The position numbers and the translations under genes were made by a program. 64,000 bases of DNA, from NCBI GenBank assembly GCA_021792635.1, contig JAJYUH010000003.1:1-64000 (forward strand), read 5' to 3'. This DNA is from Natronospirales bacterium. GTDB taxonomy: Bacteria; Pseudomonadota; Gammaproteobacteria; Natronospirales; REEB76. Positions within the stretch are counted from its first letter, which is position 1, and each line of letters starts with the position of its first letter. The notes under the pieces are model-generated. The model saw only the letters and a list, made by a program, of their open reading frames with translations, did not search any database and was not told the DNA's origin. Of the stretch, positions 28,265-36,918 are shown one piece after another.

Positions 28265-29058
28265 TGCGCCAGTATCTGGCTCTCATGCGTCACGTGCGCG
28301 ACCACGGCGCCAGGAAAAGCGACCGCACCGGCACCGGCACCCTCTCGGTATTCGGCTATCAGATGCGCTTCGATCTGAGTGAAGGCTTCCCGGCGGTCAC
28401 CACCAAAAAGCTGCACTTCCGCTCCATCATCCATGAATTGCTGTGGTTCCTGCGGGGCGACACCAACACCGGTTATCTGCACGACCACGGTGTCAGCATC
28501 TGGGACGAGTGGGCCGGCGAAAACGGCGAACTGGGTCCGGTGTACGGCTACCAGTGGCGTTCCTGGCCCGCGCCGGACGGGGGGCACGTCGACCAGATTT
28601 CAAAGGTGCTCGAACAGCTGCGCAAGGCGCCGGATTCCCGCCGCATGCTGGTGAGCGCATGGAACGTGGCCGATCTGGACAAAATGGCGCTGCAGCCCTG
28701 CCATGCGTTCTTCCAGTTCTACGTGGCCGAGGGCCGGCTTTCATGCCAGCTCTATCAGCGCAGCGCGGATATTTTCCTGGGCGTGCCGTTCAATATCTGC
28801 TCCTATGCGCTGCTTACCCACATGATCGCCCAGCAGACGGACTTTAAGCCCGGTGAGTTCATCTGGACAGGCGGCGACTGCCACCTGTATCTGAATCACC
28901 TTCAACAGGTGAACGAGCAGTTGTCGCGTGAACCCTATACGCTGCCGACACTGGTGATCAGGCGCAAGCCGCCGACGCTGTTTGAATATCTTTACGAGGA
29001 TTTTGAAATCGCCAATTACCAAAGTCATCCGGCCATCAAGGCGCCGGTGGCGGTTTAG
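28264..29058 (+). CDS. thyA: Thymidylate synthase
   Basis: A 264-residue enzyme, exactly the E. coli length, that converts dUMP to dTMP using methylene-tetrahydrofolate. Landmarks are [20 protein letters not shown], the nucleophile in [13 protein letters not shown] (Cys146 in E. coli numbering), [14 protein letters not shown], and the C-terminal APVAV. The start codon overlaps the lgt stop (TGATG). The long frame running 205 codons further upstream is an out-of-frame reading of lgt and is discarded. FolA downstream regenerates tetrahydrofolate from the dihydrofolate that this enzyme makes. Confidence 0.97.
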   Translation: MRQYLALMRHVRDHGARKSDRTGTGTLSVFGYQMRFDLSEGFPAVTTKKLHFRSIIHELLWFLRGDTNTGYLHDHGVSIWDEWAGENGELGPVYGYQWRSWPAPDGGHVDQISKVLEQLRKAPDSRRMLVSAWNVADLDKMALQPCHAFFQFYVAEGRLSCQLYQRSADIFLGVPFNICSYALLTHMIAQQTDFKPGEFIWTGGDCHLYLNHLQQVNEQLSREPYTLPTLVIRRKPPTLFEYLYEDFEIANYQSHPAIKAPVAV

Positions 29059-29098
29059 AAAAGGTGAGGTGTGAGGTGTAAAGGGTGAGGTATCCAGC

Positions 29099-29437
29099 AT
29101 GGAACGTATTGATTGGCAGGATTTTGAAAAGGTGGAACTTCGGGCCGGCACCATCGTGGCGGCCGAGCCGTTCCCCGAGGCGCGCAAGCCGGCCTACAGA
29201 CTAAAAGTGGATTTCGGCGCCGCAATCGGCGTACTGCAATCTTCAGCGCAGATCAGCGTACATTACCGCCCCGATGAGCTCGTAGGCCGGCAGGTGATCG
29301 CCGTGGTGAACTTCCCGCCTAAAAGGATCGGCCCGTTCCAGTCCGAATGCCTGGTTACGGGTCTTTACCGCGAAGACGGCAGCGTGGTACTGGCGGTGCC
29401 GGATAAACCCGTGCTCAACGGCGCGAAACTCGGATAA
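29099..29437 (+). CDS. CsaA-like tRNA-binding domain protein
   Basis: A 112-residue stand-alone OB-fold tRNA-binding domain. It begins DWQDFEKVELRAGTIVAAEP and contains VVNFPPKRIGPFQSECLVTG, both typical of CsaA, a putative chaperone and tRNA-binding protein. The ATG follows GAGGT. The 40 bases between thyA and this gene carry short imperfect GTGAGGT repeats. Its stop overlaps the folA ATG (TAATG), so the two are translationally coupled. Its role in a thyA-folA operon is not obvious. Confidence 0.88.
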   Translation: MERIDWQDFEKVELRAGTIVAAEPFPEARKPAYRLKVDFGAAIGVLQSSAQISVHYRPDELVGRQVIAVVNFPPKRIGPFQSECLVTGLYREDGSVVLAVPDKPVLNGAKLG

Positions 29438-29931
29438 TGTTGTCACTCATCGTTGCCTGCGGTCTTGACAATGAAATCGGCAAGGATGGCCGCATGCCCT
29501 GGCATCTGCCGGCGGACCTGAAGCACTTCAAGGCGCTGACGCTGGGCAAGCCGGTGCTCATGGGCCGGCGTACATTCCAGGCCATCGGCAGGCCGCTGCC
29601 TCGGCGGCGTAATATAGTGGTGACCGCAGACCGGGCATTCCGGGCGGAGGGTTGTGAACTGGCGCATTCCGTCGCGCAGGGGGTGCAGTTGGCGGGTGCG
29701 GTTGCGGAGGTCATGGTGATTGGCGGCGGCGAGATTTATCGTCGCGCCTGGCCTCAGGCGCAACGCATCCACCTTACGCGCATATATGCCCGTTTCGATG
29801 CCGACACTTTTTTTCCGGAAACGGACCCCGCCGAATGGCGGGAAACGGCGCGAGAGGAACATGGCGCGGATGGACGTAACCCGTTCGATTATGCCTTCAT
29901 CATACTGGAGCGGGTGTTTGGCCGCGGGTAA
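29437..29931 (+). CDS. folA: Dihydrofolate reductase
   Basis: A 164-residue type I DHFR. It starts LSLIVACGLDNEIGKDGRMP with WHLPADLKHF carrying the substrate-binding acid, then GKPVLMGRRTFQAIGRPLP for NADPH binding and VMVIGGGEIYRRAWP with the GG phosphate loop. It reduces dihydrofolate formed by ThyA, two genes upstream. The start overlaps the stop of the CsaA-like gene by one base. Normal length; trimethoprim sensitivity cannot be judged from sequence alone. Confidence 0.96.
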   Translation: MLSLIVACGLDNEIGKDGRMPWHLPADLKHFKALTLGKPVLMGRRTFQAIGRPLPRRRNIVVTADRAFRAEGCELAHSVAQGVQLAGAVAEVMVIGGGEIYRRAWPQAQRIHLTRIYARFDADTFFPETDPAEWRETAREEHGADGRNPFDYAFIILERVFGRG

Positions 29932-30024
29932 ATCCATTTTCGGGATCGAGGTAATGCCCGCCGGGATCTGTTCTGCGACATTCACGGCGTGGCTGCAGGC
30001 AGACGCTACCAGGATGCCGTTCGC

Positions 30025-31155
30025 ATGAATGAAACCACGCGCCTTGCACGCATCTGGCATCTGCTGAAAAGCCCCGTGAAACTGCGCAATCCCTTGCCGG
30101 CACTGGCGACCCTGGCTGAGGTGTCCGACTGGCGCGACGATGAGGTGCCACAACAGGTCGCACTGCGCCGCCAACAATCCGATTTGACCCTCTCCGTATC
30201 CCTGGTCATGAGCCTGTTTGCCCTGCTCGAATTGCTGCTCAAGCCGCAGTCTGGCTATGGCAAATGGTATGTGTTCAGCGTGGTGCTTTCGGGCGCATTT
30301 CTGCTAAACGCCGTACTCGCCTGGCGCGGCCTTACCCGGGCCGCCGGTTACCTGTTGCCGCTGTTTCTGGCGCTCTTTGTGGCGGTGCAGATTTCCCAGC
30401 ATACCGGCATGAGCTGGATATTCCTGGTGCCGCCCGTGGTCCTGTTCCTGCATCCGTTGCGGCGCGGGTTGATGCTTCTGGCCGGCATGCTGATCATGGT
30501 GATGCTGATCGTCAGCGTGGCGCACGTGCAAATGGCGCTGCGCAGTGAGGAATCATTCGAGTTTATCGTGAGCATTCTCATATTGGTGGTGGTATGCGCG
30601 ATCATCGTGGAGCAGTTGCAGAAGAGTCTTGGGTCCGTTGCCACGATGGCATTCCGGGATCCGCTCACCGGCTTATATCGCCGCAGCGTGTTCGAAGAGT
30701 CCTTTTTGAACCATCTCAGAATGGTACAACGTTCCCGGCAAAATTTCGCATTGTTGATGCTCGACATTGACAATTTCAAGACGGTTAACGACCTGTTTGG
30801 ACATGCGGCCGGTGACGCGCTGCTGCGTGAGATCGGAGAGTTATTGCGCAATAATCTGCGTGTCGGCGATATCGCCGCCCGCTACGGCGGCGATGAATTC
30901 CTGATTCTGCTGGGGGATTGCCCCATATCCCAGGCCGCGGAGATTGCAGACCGGCTGCGGGTGCAGATTGACGTGCTGGGTGAATCCAGGCAATCCGGCG
31001 GCGCTTGCCGGGCGACGGTATCCATGGGGATCGCCGTGTACCCCGGCGACGGGGATACGGTGGAAGCCCTGTTTGAGGCCGCTGACCGGCATCTTCTGGC
31101 GGCAAAGCAGACCGGAAAGGATCACATTGTGGGCGCGCGTGCCGTGAGCACGTAG
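30025..31155 (+). CDS. Membrane diguanylate cyclase (GGDEF)
   Basis: A 376-residue protein from ATG 30025. Residues about 55-205 hold six hydrophobic segments (for example SLVMSLFALLELLL and GLMLLAGMLIMVMLIVSVAHV), an integral-membrane sensor. The C-terminal domain begins FRDPLTGLYRRSVFE and has an intact active site RYGGDEFLILL. RVGD stands five residues before GGDEF and forms the product-inhibition I-site. It should make cyclic di-GMP from two GTP and be feedback-inhibited. It converges on the sulfotransferase-like gene, with only seven bases between the stops. A phosphodiesterase of the same signalling system lies at 32465. Confidence 0.92.
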   Translation: MNETTRLARIWHLLKSPVKLRNPLPALATLAEVSDWRDDEVPQQVALRRQQSDLTLSVSLVMSLFALLELLLKPQSGYGKWYVFSVVLSGAFLLNAVLAWRGLTRAAGYLLPLFLALFVAVQISQHTGMSWIFLVPPVVLFLHPLRRGLMLLAGMLIMVMLIVSVAHVQMALRSEESFEFIVSILILVVVCAIIVEQLQKSLGSVATMAFRDPLTGLYRRSVFEESFLNHLRMVQRSRQNFALLMLDIDNFKTVNDLFGHAAGDALLREIGELLRNNLRVGDIAARYGGDEFLILLGDCPISQAAEIADRLRVQIDVLGESRQSGGACRATVSMGIAVYPGDGDTVEALFEAADRHLLAAKQTGKDHIVGARAVST

Positions 31156-31162
31156 TGACCCG

Positions 31163-32221
31163 TCAATGCGTATGCAGATGTACCGCTAACGGTGCGAGCA
31201 CCGGCGTTTCCCGACACAGGCTTTCCGCCCAGGTCAGGCCGGCGCGAATCTCGGCAGCCAGGCGTTGCCTGGCTTTGTCAAGCTCCCGGCGACGCATTTC
31301 CCTGTCAAAGCGCTGGCTTGGGATTTTCGCGTAGCACTGCATCCATGGTCCGTTCACAAGGACTTCAGCCTGATTGCGGCCGGCGTCAAGTTCCAGGAAA
31401 TCGGCCAGTATCTCAAGCTGTTCGGCAGGTGCCGCGAGGAAGGTTTCGAAGTCCAGGAGCCGGGTCCGGCCGGGTGCGGCGTCCCGCGTGCGCTTGAAGC
31501 ACAGCAGTTCCGTTAACCAGTTGAGGCTGAACTGCTGCGCATCGTTGAGCGTCCCCTGACGGATATCCGTGCGGCCGGTGAGACGGTGGAAATCGGCCAG
31601 CCAGGCCGCGGCGTAGGCGCGGCCATTCTCGCGGGTCTCCTCCGCACGCAGCATGGTGGCGAGCCAGGTTTCCAGCGACAGGTACAGCAGCACCGCACGG
31701 GACTCGCGGTTGCGCGCCAGCAGCATCTCGGCCAGATTACCGGCGCCACTGGTGAGCTTGATGAGAGGCCTGTCGTCCTTGCGATAGGTGCGCGACAGCA
31801 GTTGCAACGACAGGTGCAGCAATCGCCGCCAGGCATCCCCGTCGAGCGCTGTGCCGGGCATGTCCAATTCCCGTTGCATCATGGCGAGAGCCAGCAGCGT
31901 CAGGGGTTCACGCAGGCTGAACGCCCGCGGCAGCTCACCCAGCAGCCGCGAGATGAGCGTCGAACCGCAATGACCCGTGTGGAAAATGTAATGGGGCACC
32001 CGCGGCACCGTGAGTCCACGCGTGGCTTCGAATAACCGCTCCAGTGGAAACCATGCACCCTGAGTATGCGGCGTAAACATACGCTCATCCAGGAACGAGG
32101 CCTGGCGATAGATGTTTTCGTTAATATGCACCACCAAGCCGCGGCGGTTCACCAGGTCCAGGTTCTGTAACAGGTAATCGGGACTGTGCCTGAGTCCGGC
32201 GAGGAAAGGGTGCGCGCTCAT
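31163..32221 (-). CDS. Sulfotransferase-like P-loop protein, function unknown
   Basis: A 352-residue protein from the ATG at 32221 (MSAHPFLAGLRHSPDYLL). The only strong motif is HTGHCGSTLISRLLGE near residue 88, which resembles the 5'-phosphosulfate loop of sulfotransferases (GxxxSGSTxL style). Downstream residues (LIKLTSGAGNLAEMLL and LLDFETFLAAP) fit the overall plan of that fold. The family of short sulfotransferase-like proteins is seen in gammaproteobacteria, but acceptor and reaction are unknown to me. An open extension to 32317 covers intergenic sequence and is not used. It is divergent from the EAL gene and convergent with the cyclase, which gives no functional clue. Confidence 0.65.
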   Translation of the reverse strand: MSAHPFLAGLRHSPDYLLQNLDLVNRRGLVVHINENIYRQASFLDERMFTPHTQGAWFPLERLFEATRGLTVPRVPHYIFHTGHCGSTLISRLLGELPRAFSLREPLTLLALAMMQRELDMPGTALDGDAWRRLLHLSLQLLSRTYRKDDRPLIKLTSGAGNLAEMLLARNRESRAVLLYLSLETWLATMLRAEETRENGRAYAAAWLADFHRLTGRTDIRQGTLNDAQQFSLNWLTELLCFKRTRDAAPGRTRLLDFETFLAAPAEQLEILADFLELDAGRNQAEVLVNGPWMQCYAKIPSQRFDREMRRRELDKARQRLAAEIRAGLTWAESLCRETPVLAPLAVHLHTH

Positions 32222-32326
32222 GCTTCGATGAGCGGCGGGCAACAGGCGCGCATGTGCAAAGATCGTGGCCGGTTTGGGAACCGCCCCCATTGTCCGCGCT
32301 CGCCGAGCGGGCGACAAGTTTTATAC

Positions 32327-32344
32327 TGACGCGATGTCGCGTCA
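32327..32344. promoter_or_regulatory. Perfect 18-bp palindrome in a divergent promoter region
   Basis: TGACGCGA, two bases, TCGCGTCA. It lies between the divergent sulfotransferase-like gene and the GGDEF/EAL gene, next to TTTTATACT at 32319-32327, a possible -10. This is the position and symmetry expected of a dimeric repressor site. No regulator gene is adjacent, so the binder is unknown. Confidence 0.4.
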
Positions 32345-32464
32345 CCCCCATGGTGCGGTTTGGCGGCATGGAGACAGCCGGCAACCGGGGAATCTTGCGG
32401 GACGCAGCAAACGGGGTGTAACGTATTCATCCGAAAAGAAAAATAATCGAAATGGAGTGAACCC

Positions 32465-35389
32465 GTGAAATTGACTTTTCCCGGCAGTCTGCGCGCCCGG
32501 CTGTTTTTGCTGGTATTCGCGGTGCTCATCCCGGCGGCGGCCGTTGTCGTGTGGGGAGGCATCAATCAGCGGGAGATGGTGGACGCACAATATCACCAGG
32601 AAGCGCTGCATCTGGCGGAATTCACGGCGAATAATTTCTACCATCTCGTGCAGGAAGGGCGGATCACCCTGACTTTGCTCCGGCAACTTCCCGACATCGA
32701 GCGGGTCAACGGGCATTGCTCCGCCGCTTTGGCGGCCATTCGCGGCCGGCATCGGCGTTTCGACAATCTGGGCGTTATCGGCGCGGACGGGCGCACGCTG
32801 TGCAGTGCCCTGCCCCTACATGGGAGCGTCTATCTGGGCGACCGTCCCTATTTCAGGCGTGCCATGGCGACGGGGAAGTTCACCGTGGGTGGCTTCCAGG
32901 TGGGCCGTATCACCGGCCGTCCCGGTGTCGTGGTCGCCCTGCCGCTCCCCGGTGCCGGGGGACGGTCGCGCGACGTGCTGTTCGCCACGCTGAGCCTGCG
33001 CTGGCTCAGCGATTCGGTGGTAACGGCACATGAACTGCCCGGCACCGTCGTCAGCATCACGGACAACGCAGGCCGGCTGATTGTGCAGCACCCCAGAATG
33101 GCGGCGGCCGGCACTGTCCTGCCGCTCGTCTCCCGCCTGCTTGGCCGCCCGCAGGACGGCTCCGGCACACTGACCGCCAGCGGGTTTGACCACCGGCGGG
33201 CGCTGTTCGGCTATACGCGTCTGGCCACCGACAGCGGCGGCGGACTGGTGCTGGCAAGCATCCCCGCCTCCCTGGCCGAAGCCCCGGTAAGGCATATCCT
33301 GGCGCGCAATTTGTGGGTGCTCGTTGGCTTGCTGTGTGTGGCACTCGCGGCGGTGTGGACGTTGGGGGAGACGTTGATTCTGCGCAAAACCCGGGCGCTC
33401 ATTTCGGCGGCGCAACGCTTGAGCGCGGGTGAGACGGCGGTGCGCACGGGCCTGCGGCACGGCGGCGATGAGCTGTCCCGGGTGGCGGCCACCTTCGACG
33501 GCATGGCGGAATCCCTGGAGCAGCGCGAGCGGGAGCTGCGCGGGCAAGTGGAGCAGATTGCCCGCCTCAACCGGACCTACCGGCTGCTCACCGCCGTCAA
33601 CAGCCTGCTGATCCGCGCGCGCGAACAGCAGGAGCTGTTCCGGGACGCCTGCCGCATCGCCACCGAACAGGGAGGATTTTTGCTGGCATGGATCGGCGCA
33701 GTGGACCGCAGCGGCGGCAGGGTCCGCCCCCTGACCTGGAGCGGCCTGCCCGATTTCGATGCGGAACGGCTGTGGCTTCCGCTCGAACCGGCCGATACCC
33801 CGATGGCGCGCGCGGTGCGGGAAAGCCGCAGCAGTGTGTGCGACGATTTCCTTAATGATCCCGGCACCCGGCACTGGCGCGTCATCGCGGAACGCGTCGG
33901 CATCGCTTCATCGGCCACATTGCCACTGCGGGTGGGCGGCGAGGTGCGCTGGGTATTTGCGCTCTATGCCCCTGAGCCGGGCTTCTTCGATGCCGAAGAG
34001 TTGGCGCTGCTCGAACAACTCGCCGCCGACATCAGTCTCGGCCTGCGGACCCTGGGGAGCGAGCTGGAACTCGGCTATCTTGCCACCCACGATGCGGTGA
34101 CCGACCTGCCGAACCGCCGCCTGCTGACGGAACAACTGGATTATGCCCTCAAGCGCGCCCGCCACAGCGGGCGGTACGTGGCGGCGGTCGAGCTCGACAT
34201 TGCGGATTTCCAGCGTCTCAGTGACCTGCGGGGTCCGCACGCCGGCGACGCGCTGCTGCGGGAGTTGACGACACGTTTGCGGGCCATATTGCGCGATGGC
34301 GATACGCTTGGACGTGATACGGGGGCGCGCCTGGCCGTCATTCTTGCGGATGTCGCCGGACCCCAGGACGTGCGCCACGTGGTGGAGCGCATTCTCGGTG
34401 ACCTTCCTGCCACGCTGCGCGTCGGCGGGGACGACACCTCGCTTTCCGTGCGCGCGGGGATCGCGGTGTTTCCGGGCGATGCCGAGACCCCGGAAGGATT
34501 GCTGAACTGCGCGCTGCTCGCCCTGCAAGGCAAGGACACCGGTGCGGATGGGGCCGTGGCGTTCTTCTCTCCCGCCCTTAACCACACGCTGCAGGAGAAC
34601 CGCCGCCTCGAACAGGCGCTGCGCCGTGCCATCGAGGACGAAACACTGGAGTTGCATTACCAGCCGGTGGTGGATGCCGTGCAGCGGAAGCTTGTAGGTT
34701 TCGAGGCACTGGCGCGCTGGCGTTCGCAGGAGTTCGGCATGGTTCCGCCGGGACGGTTCATTCCGCTGGCCGAGGCGGGCGGACTGATCCTGCCGCTCGG
34801 CGAATGGGCGCTGCGTACCGCCGGCCGGCAGGCCCTGCTGTGGGAGCAGGCGGGACACCGGGATCTGCGCATCGCCGTCAATGTCTCCGTCGCCCAGCTC
34901 CGGGAGCATGATTTTCCCGGGCGGGTGCGCAGCGTGCTGGAATCAGTCGGCGGAGTGCCGCGCCGTGTGCAGCTCGCCCTGGAAATCACCGAAAGCATGC
35001 TGATCGCCGATCTTGACGCGGCCATGCAACTTTTGCGCGGACTCAAGCAGCTCGGCCTGGCGCTTTATCTGGATGATTTCGGCACCGGACATTCCTCGTT
35101 GAGCTATCTTCACCGTCTGCCTTTTGATGTCATCAAGGTGGACCAGGCTTTCATTTGCGGGCTGCCCGCCGATGCCTCCAGTGCGGCGATCATCAAGAGC
35201 ATCGTGGGCATCGCCGGGGTGCTCGGCTTGGCGGTGATTGCCGAAGGCGTGGAAACGGAGCCGCAGCTCGCCCTGCTGCGGGAGTTGGGATGCGGCTTCG
35301 TTCAGGGTTATCTGCTCGGCCGGCCGATGCCGGCGGTTGAGGCCGAACGCCTGCTGGCCGCCGCCTCCGGCAATCGGGACAGCGTCTGA
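32465..35389 (+). CDS. Sensor GGDEF/EAL protein, probable cyclic di-GMP phosphodiesterase
   Basis: A 974-residue protein from GTG 32465 (GGAG eight bases upstream). Layout: membrane helix (about 9-30), extracytoplasmic sensor domain (about 31-280), second helix (about 283-305), HAMP, GAF-like domain (about 380-530), GGDEF domain (about 540-700) and EAL domain (about 715-965). The GGDEF site is degenerate (the motif position reads DTGAR), so cyclase activity is unlikely. The EAL domain is complete: FEALARW, NVSVAQL, EITES, LDDFGTGHSSLSYL, KVDQAF and IAEGVETEPQL. It should hydrolyse cyclic di-GMP in response to a periplasmic signal, opposing the cyclase at 30025. Confidence 0.92.
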   Translation: MKLTFPGSLRARLFLLVFAVLIPAAAVVVWGGINQREMVDAQYHQEALHLAEFTANNFYHLVQEGRITLTLLRQLPDIERVNGHCSAALAAIRGRHRRFDNLGVIGADGRTLCSALPLHGSVYLGDRPYFRRAMATGKFTVGGFQVGRITGRPGVVVALPLPGAGGRSRDVLFATLSLRWLSDSVVTAHELPGTVVSITDNAGRLIVQHPRMAAAGTVLPLVSRLLGRPQDGSGTLTASGFDHRRALFGYTRLATDSGGGLVLASIPASLAEAPVRHILARNLWVLVGLLCVALAAVWTLGETLILRKTRALISAAQRLSAGETAVRTGLRHGGDELSRVAATFDGMAESLEQRERELRGQVEQIARLNRTYRLLTAVNSLLIRAREQQELFRDACRIATEQGGFLLAWIGAVDRSGGRVRPLTWSGLPDFDAERLWLPLEPADTPMARAVRESRSSVCDDFLNDPGTRHWRVIAERVGIASSATLPLRVGGEVRWVFALYAPEPGFFDAEELALLEQLAADISLGLRTLGSELELGYLATHDAVTDLPNRRLLTEQLDYALKRARHSGRYVAAVELDIADFQRLSDLRGPHAGDALLRELTTRLRAILRDGDTLGRDTGARLAVILADVAGPQDVRHVVERILGDLPATLRVGGDDTSLSVRAGIAVFPGDAETPEGLLNCALLALQGKDTGADGAVAFFSPALNHTLQENRRLEQALRRAIEDETLELHYQPVVDAVQRKLVGFEALARWRSQEFGMVPPGRFIPLAEAGGLILPLGEWALRTAGRQALLWEQAGHRDLRIAVNVSVAQLREHDFPGRVRSVLESVGGVPRRVQLALEITESMLIADLDAAMQLLRGLKQLGLALYLDDFGTGHSSLSYLHRLPFDVIKVDQAFICGLPADASSAAIIKSIVGIAGVLGLAVIAEGVETEPQLALLRELGCGFVQGYLLGRPMPAVEAERLLAAASGNRDSV

Positions 35390-35409
35390 GTGGTGCGGAT
35401 CCGGGACGT

Positions 35410-36780
35410 TCAGCGCTCTGCAGACAGGCGGATGGGTGCGAGTCGTTCGCGGATCAGACGGGCTGCCAGTGCCAGATCCACATCTGCGATGCTTTCCGCC
35501 CGCCGCAGGAGCGTTTCCAGGATTTCCGTCTGCACTGCGCCGCGCTGCTGCGCTGCGGCATACGGGATAGGGTGGAACATCACCATGGAATAGCGCGGAA
35601 TGAAGCGCTCCGGATGCAGCTCTTCCAGCAGGAAGCCAAGCTGCTTCTGCAGATGGAACTTGGGATCGCGCACTGTGTCGCGCATCTCCACGTAATTCTC
35701 CAGCGCCATTTCGGCAATCGCTTCGGCATCCGGGCGCCGCCGCCTTTCGAATTCCGCGAACACTTTCTCCCAGTCATCACCCTGTGATTCAATGCACTGA
35801 TCCAGTATCAGGCAATCCTCGAAAGCGCAATTCATACCCTGGCCGTGGAACGGCACGATGGCGTGGGCGGCGTCGCCCAGCAACAGCACTTTGTCTTGCA
35901 CATGCCAGGATGAGCTGTGCACCGTGCTCATGACGCCGGTGGGGTGCTGATAGAATTCGTCTTGCAGGCCGGGAATCAGTTTGCAGGCATTGGGAAAATG
36001 TTTCCCGAAGAAAGCCAGCAAAGCTTGCGGCTTTTGCAGCGCACCCAAACCGGGCTCACCTTCCCTGGCCAGGAACAGGGTGACGGTGAAGCTGCCGTCC
36101 AGATTGGGCAGGGCGATGAGCATATAGCCACCCCGCGGCCAGATGTGCAGCGCTTCCCGCTCCATCCGGTGCTCGCCGTTTTTCCCGGCGGGGATGCTGA
36201 GCTCCTTGTAGCCGTGGGGCAGGATGTCTTCCGTCACCTTTATACCCAGGCGATTCACCATGGCCTGGCGCACGGCGGAGCCGCCGCCATCGGTGGCAAT
36301 GACGGGTTTGGCCCTGATTGTATATTCGCGACGGCTGGATTCATCGGTAAGATGCAACGTGACGGTTTCAAAATCCACATGGTCGCAGCGCTGCCGGAAC
36401 AGGATTTCCACGCCTGCCGCTTCGGCCGCATCCATGAGCAACGCGTTGAGGCCGGGGCGGGAGACGGAGTGGATCACTTCCGTGGGTGTGCGACCGTAGG
36501 GTGTAAACGTCAGTTGATCATGCTCGTCGTGCAGCATGCGGCCAGGCATGGGAATGAGCAGTTTTTGTACTTCCTCCAACAAACCCACCAACTTGAGCGG
36601 ACGGATGCCGCGGTGGGCCAGCGCCAGGTTGATGGAACGGCCGGCGGGGATTGCGTGCCGGCGCATGTCCGGACGCCGCTCATATACACTTACCCTGAAC
36701 CCGCGGCGTGCCAGAAAGATGGCCAGCAGACTGCCGGCGAGGCCGGCGCCAACTAACGCGATGTGTTTTTCAGCACTCAT
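35410..36780 (-). CDS. kmo: Kynurenine 3-monooxygenase
   Basis: A 456-residue FAD monooxygenase that hydroxylates kynurenine to 3-hydroxykynurenine with NADPH and oxygen. It begins HIALVGAGLAGSLLAIFLAR (dinucleotide fold), then RSINLALAHRGI and LLMDAAEAAG. The second FAD motif is LLGDAAHAIVPFHGQGMN near residue 310. Length and motifs match the bacterial enzymes. It is the last gene of the minus-strand kynurenine cluster. It is separated from kynU by 138 bases that contain a heptamer array, so it may be expressed partly on its own. The C-terminus converges with the EAL gene across 20 bases. Confidence 0.95.
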   Translation of the reverse strand: MSAEKHIALVGAGLAGSLLAIFLARRGFRVSVYERRPDMRRHAIPAGRSINLALAHRGIRPLKLVGLLEEVQKLLIPMPGRMLHDEHDQLTFTPYGRTPTEVIHSVSRPGLNALLMDAAEAAGVEILFRQRCDHVDFETVTLHLTDESSRREYTIRAKPVIATDGGGSAVRQAMVNRLGIKVTEDILPHGYKELSIPAGKNGEHRMEREALHIWPRGGYMLIALPNLDGSFTVTLFLAREGEPGLGALQKPQALLAFFGKHFPNACKLIPGLQDEFYQHPTGVMSTVHSSSWHVQDKVLLLGDAAHAIVPFHGQGMNCAFEDCLILDQCIESQGDDWEKVFAEFERRRRPDAEAIAEMALENYVEMRDTVRDPKFHLQKQLGFLLEELHPERFIPRYSMVMFHPIPYAAAQQRGAVQTEILETLLRRAESIADVDLALAARLIRERLAPIRLSAER

Positions 36781-36815
36781 GGGTAATGGAACTATCCTGC
36801 ATTCGATGAATCATC

Positions 36816-36875
36816 GTGCTGCGTGCTGCGTGCTGCGTGCTGCGTGCTGCGTGCTGCGTGCTGCGTGCTGCGTGC
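36816..36875. repeat. Heptanucleotide tandem repeat (GTGCTGC, about 8.6 copies)
   Basis: Eight perfect copies of the heptamer plus four further bases, 60 bases in all, stand 36 bases upstream of the kmo start codon and 43 bases after the kynU stop. Perfect short tandem arrays of this kind change copy number by slippage. Here it would alter the spacing or leader of kmo rather than a reading frame. Confidence 0.95.
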
Positions 36876-36918
36876 AATCGCGGCGCATGTAACCGCTCCC
36901 ATCGCCGGTGTACTGCAG

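Noticed and set aside
36816..36875. CRISPR array
   Set aside because: The units are 7 bases with no spacers; no cas genes in the window.
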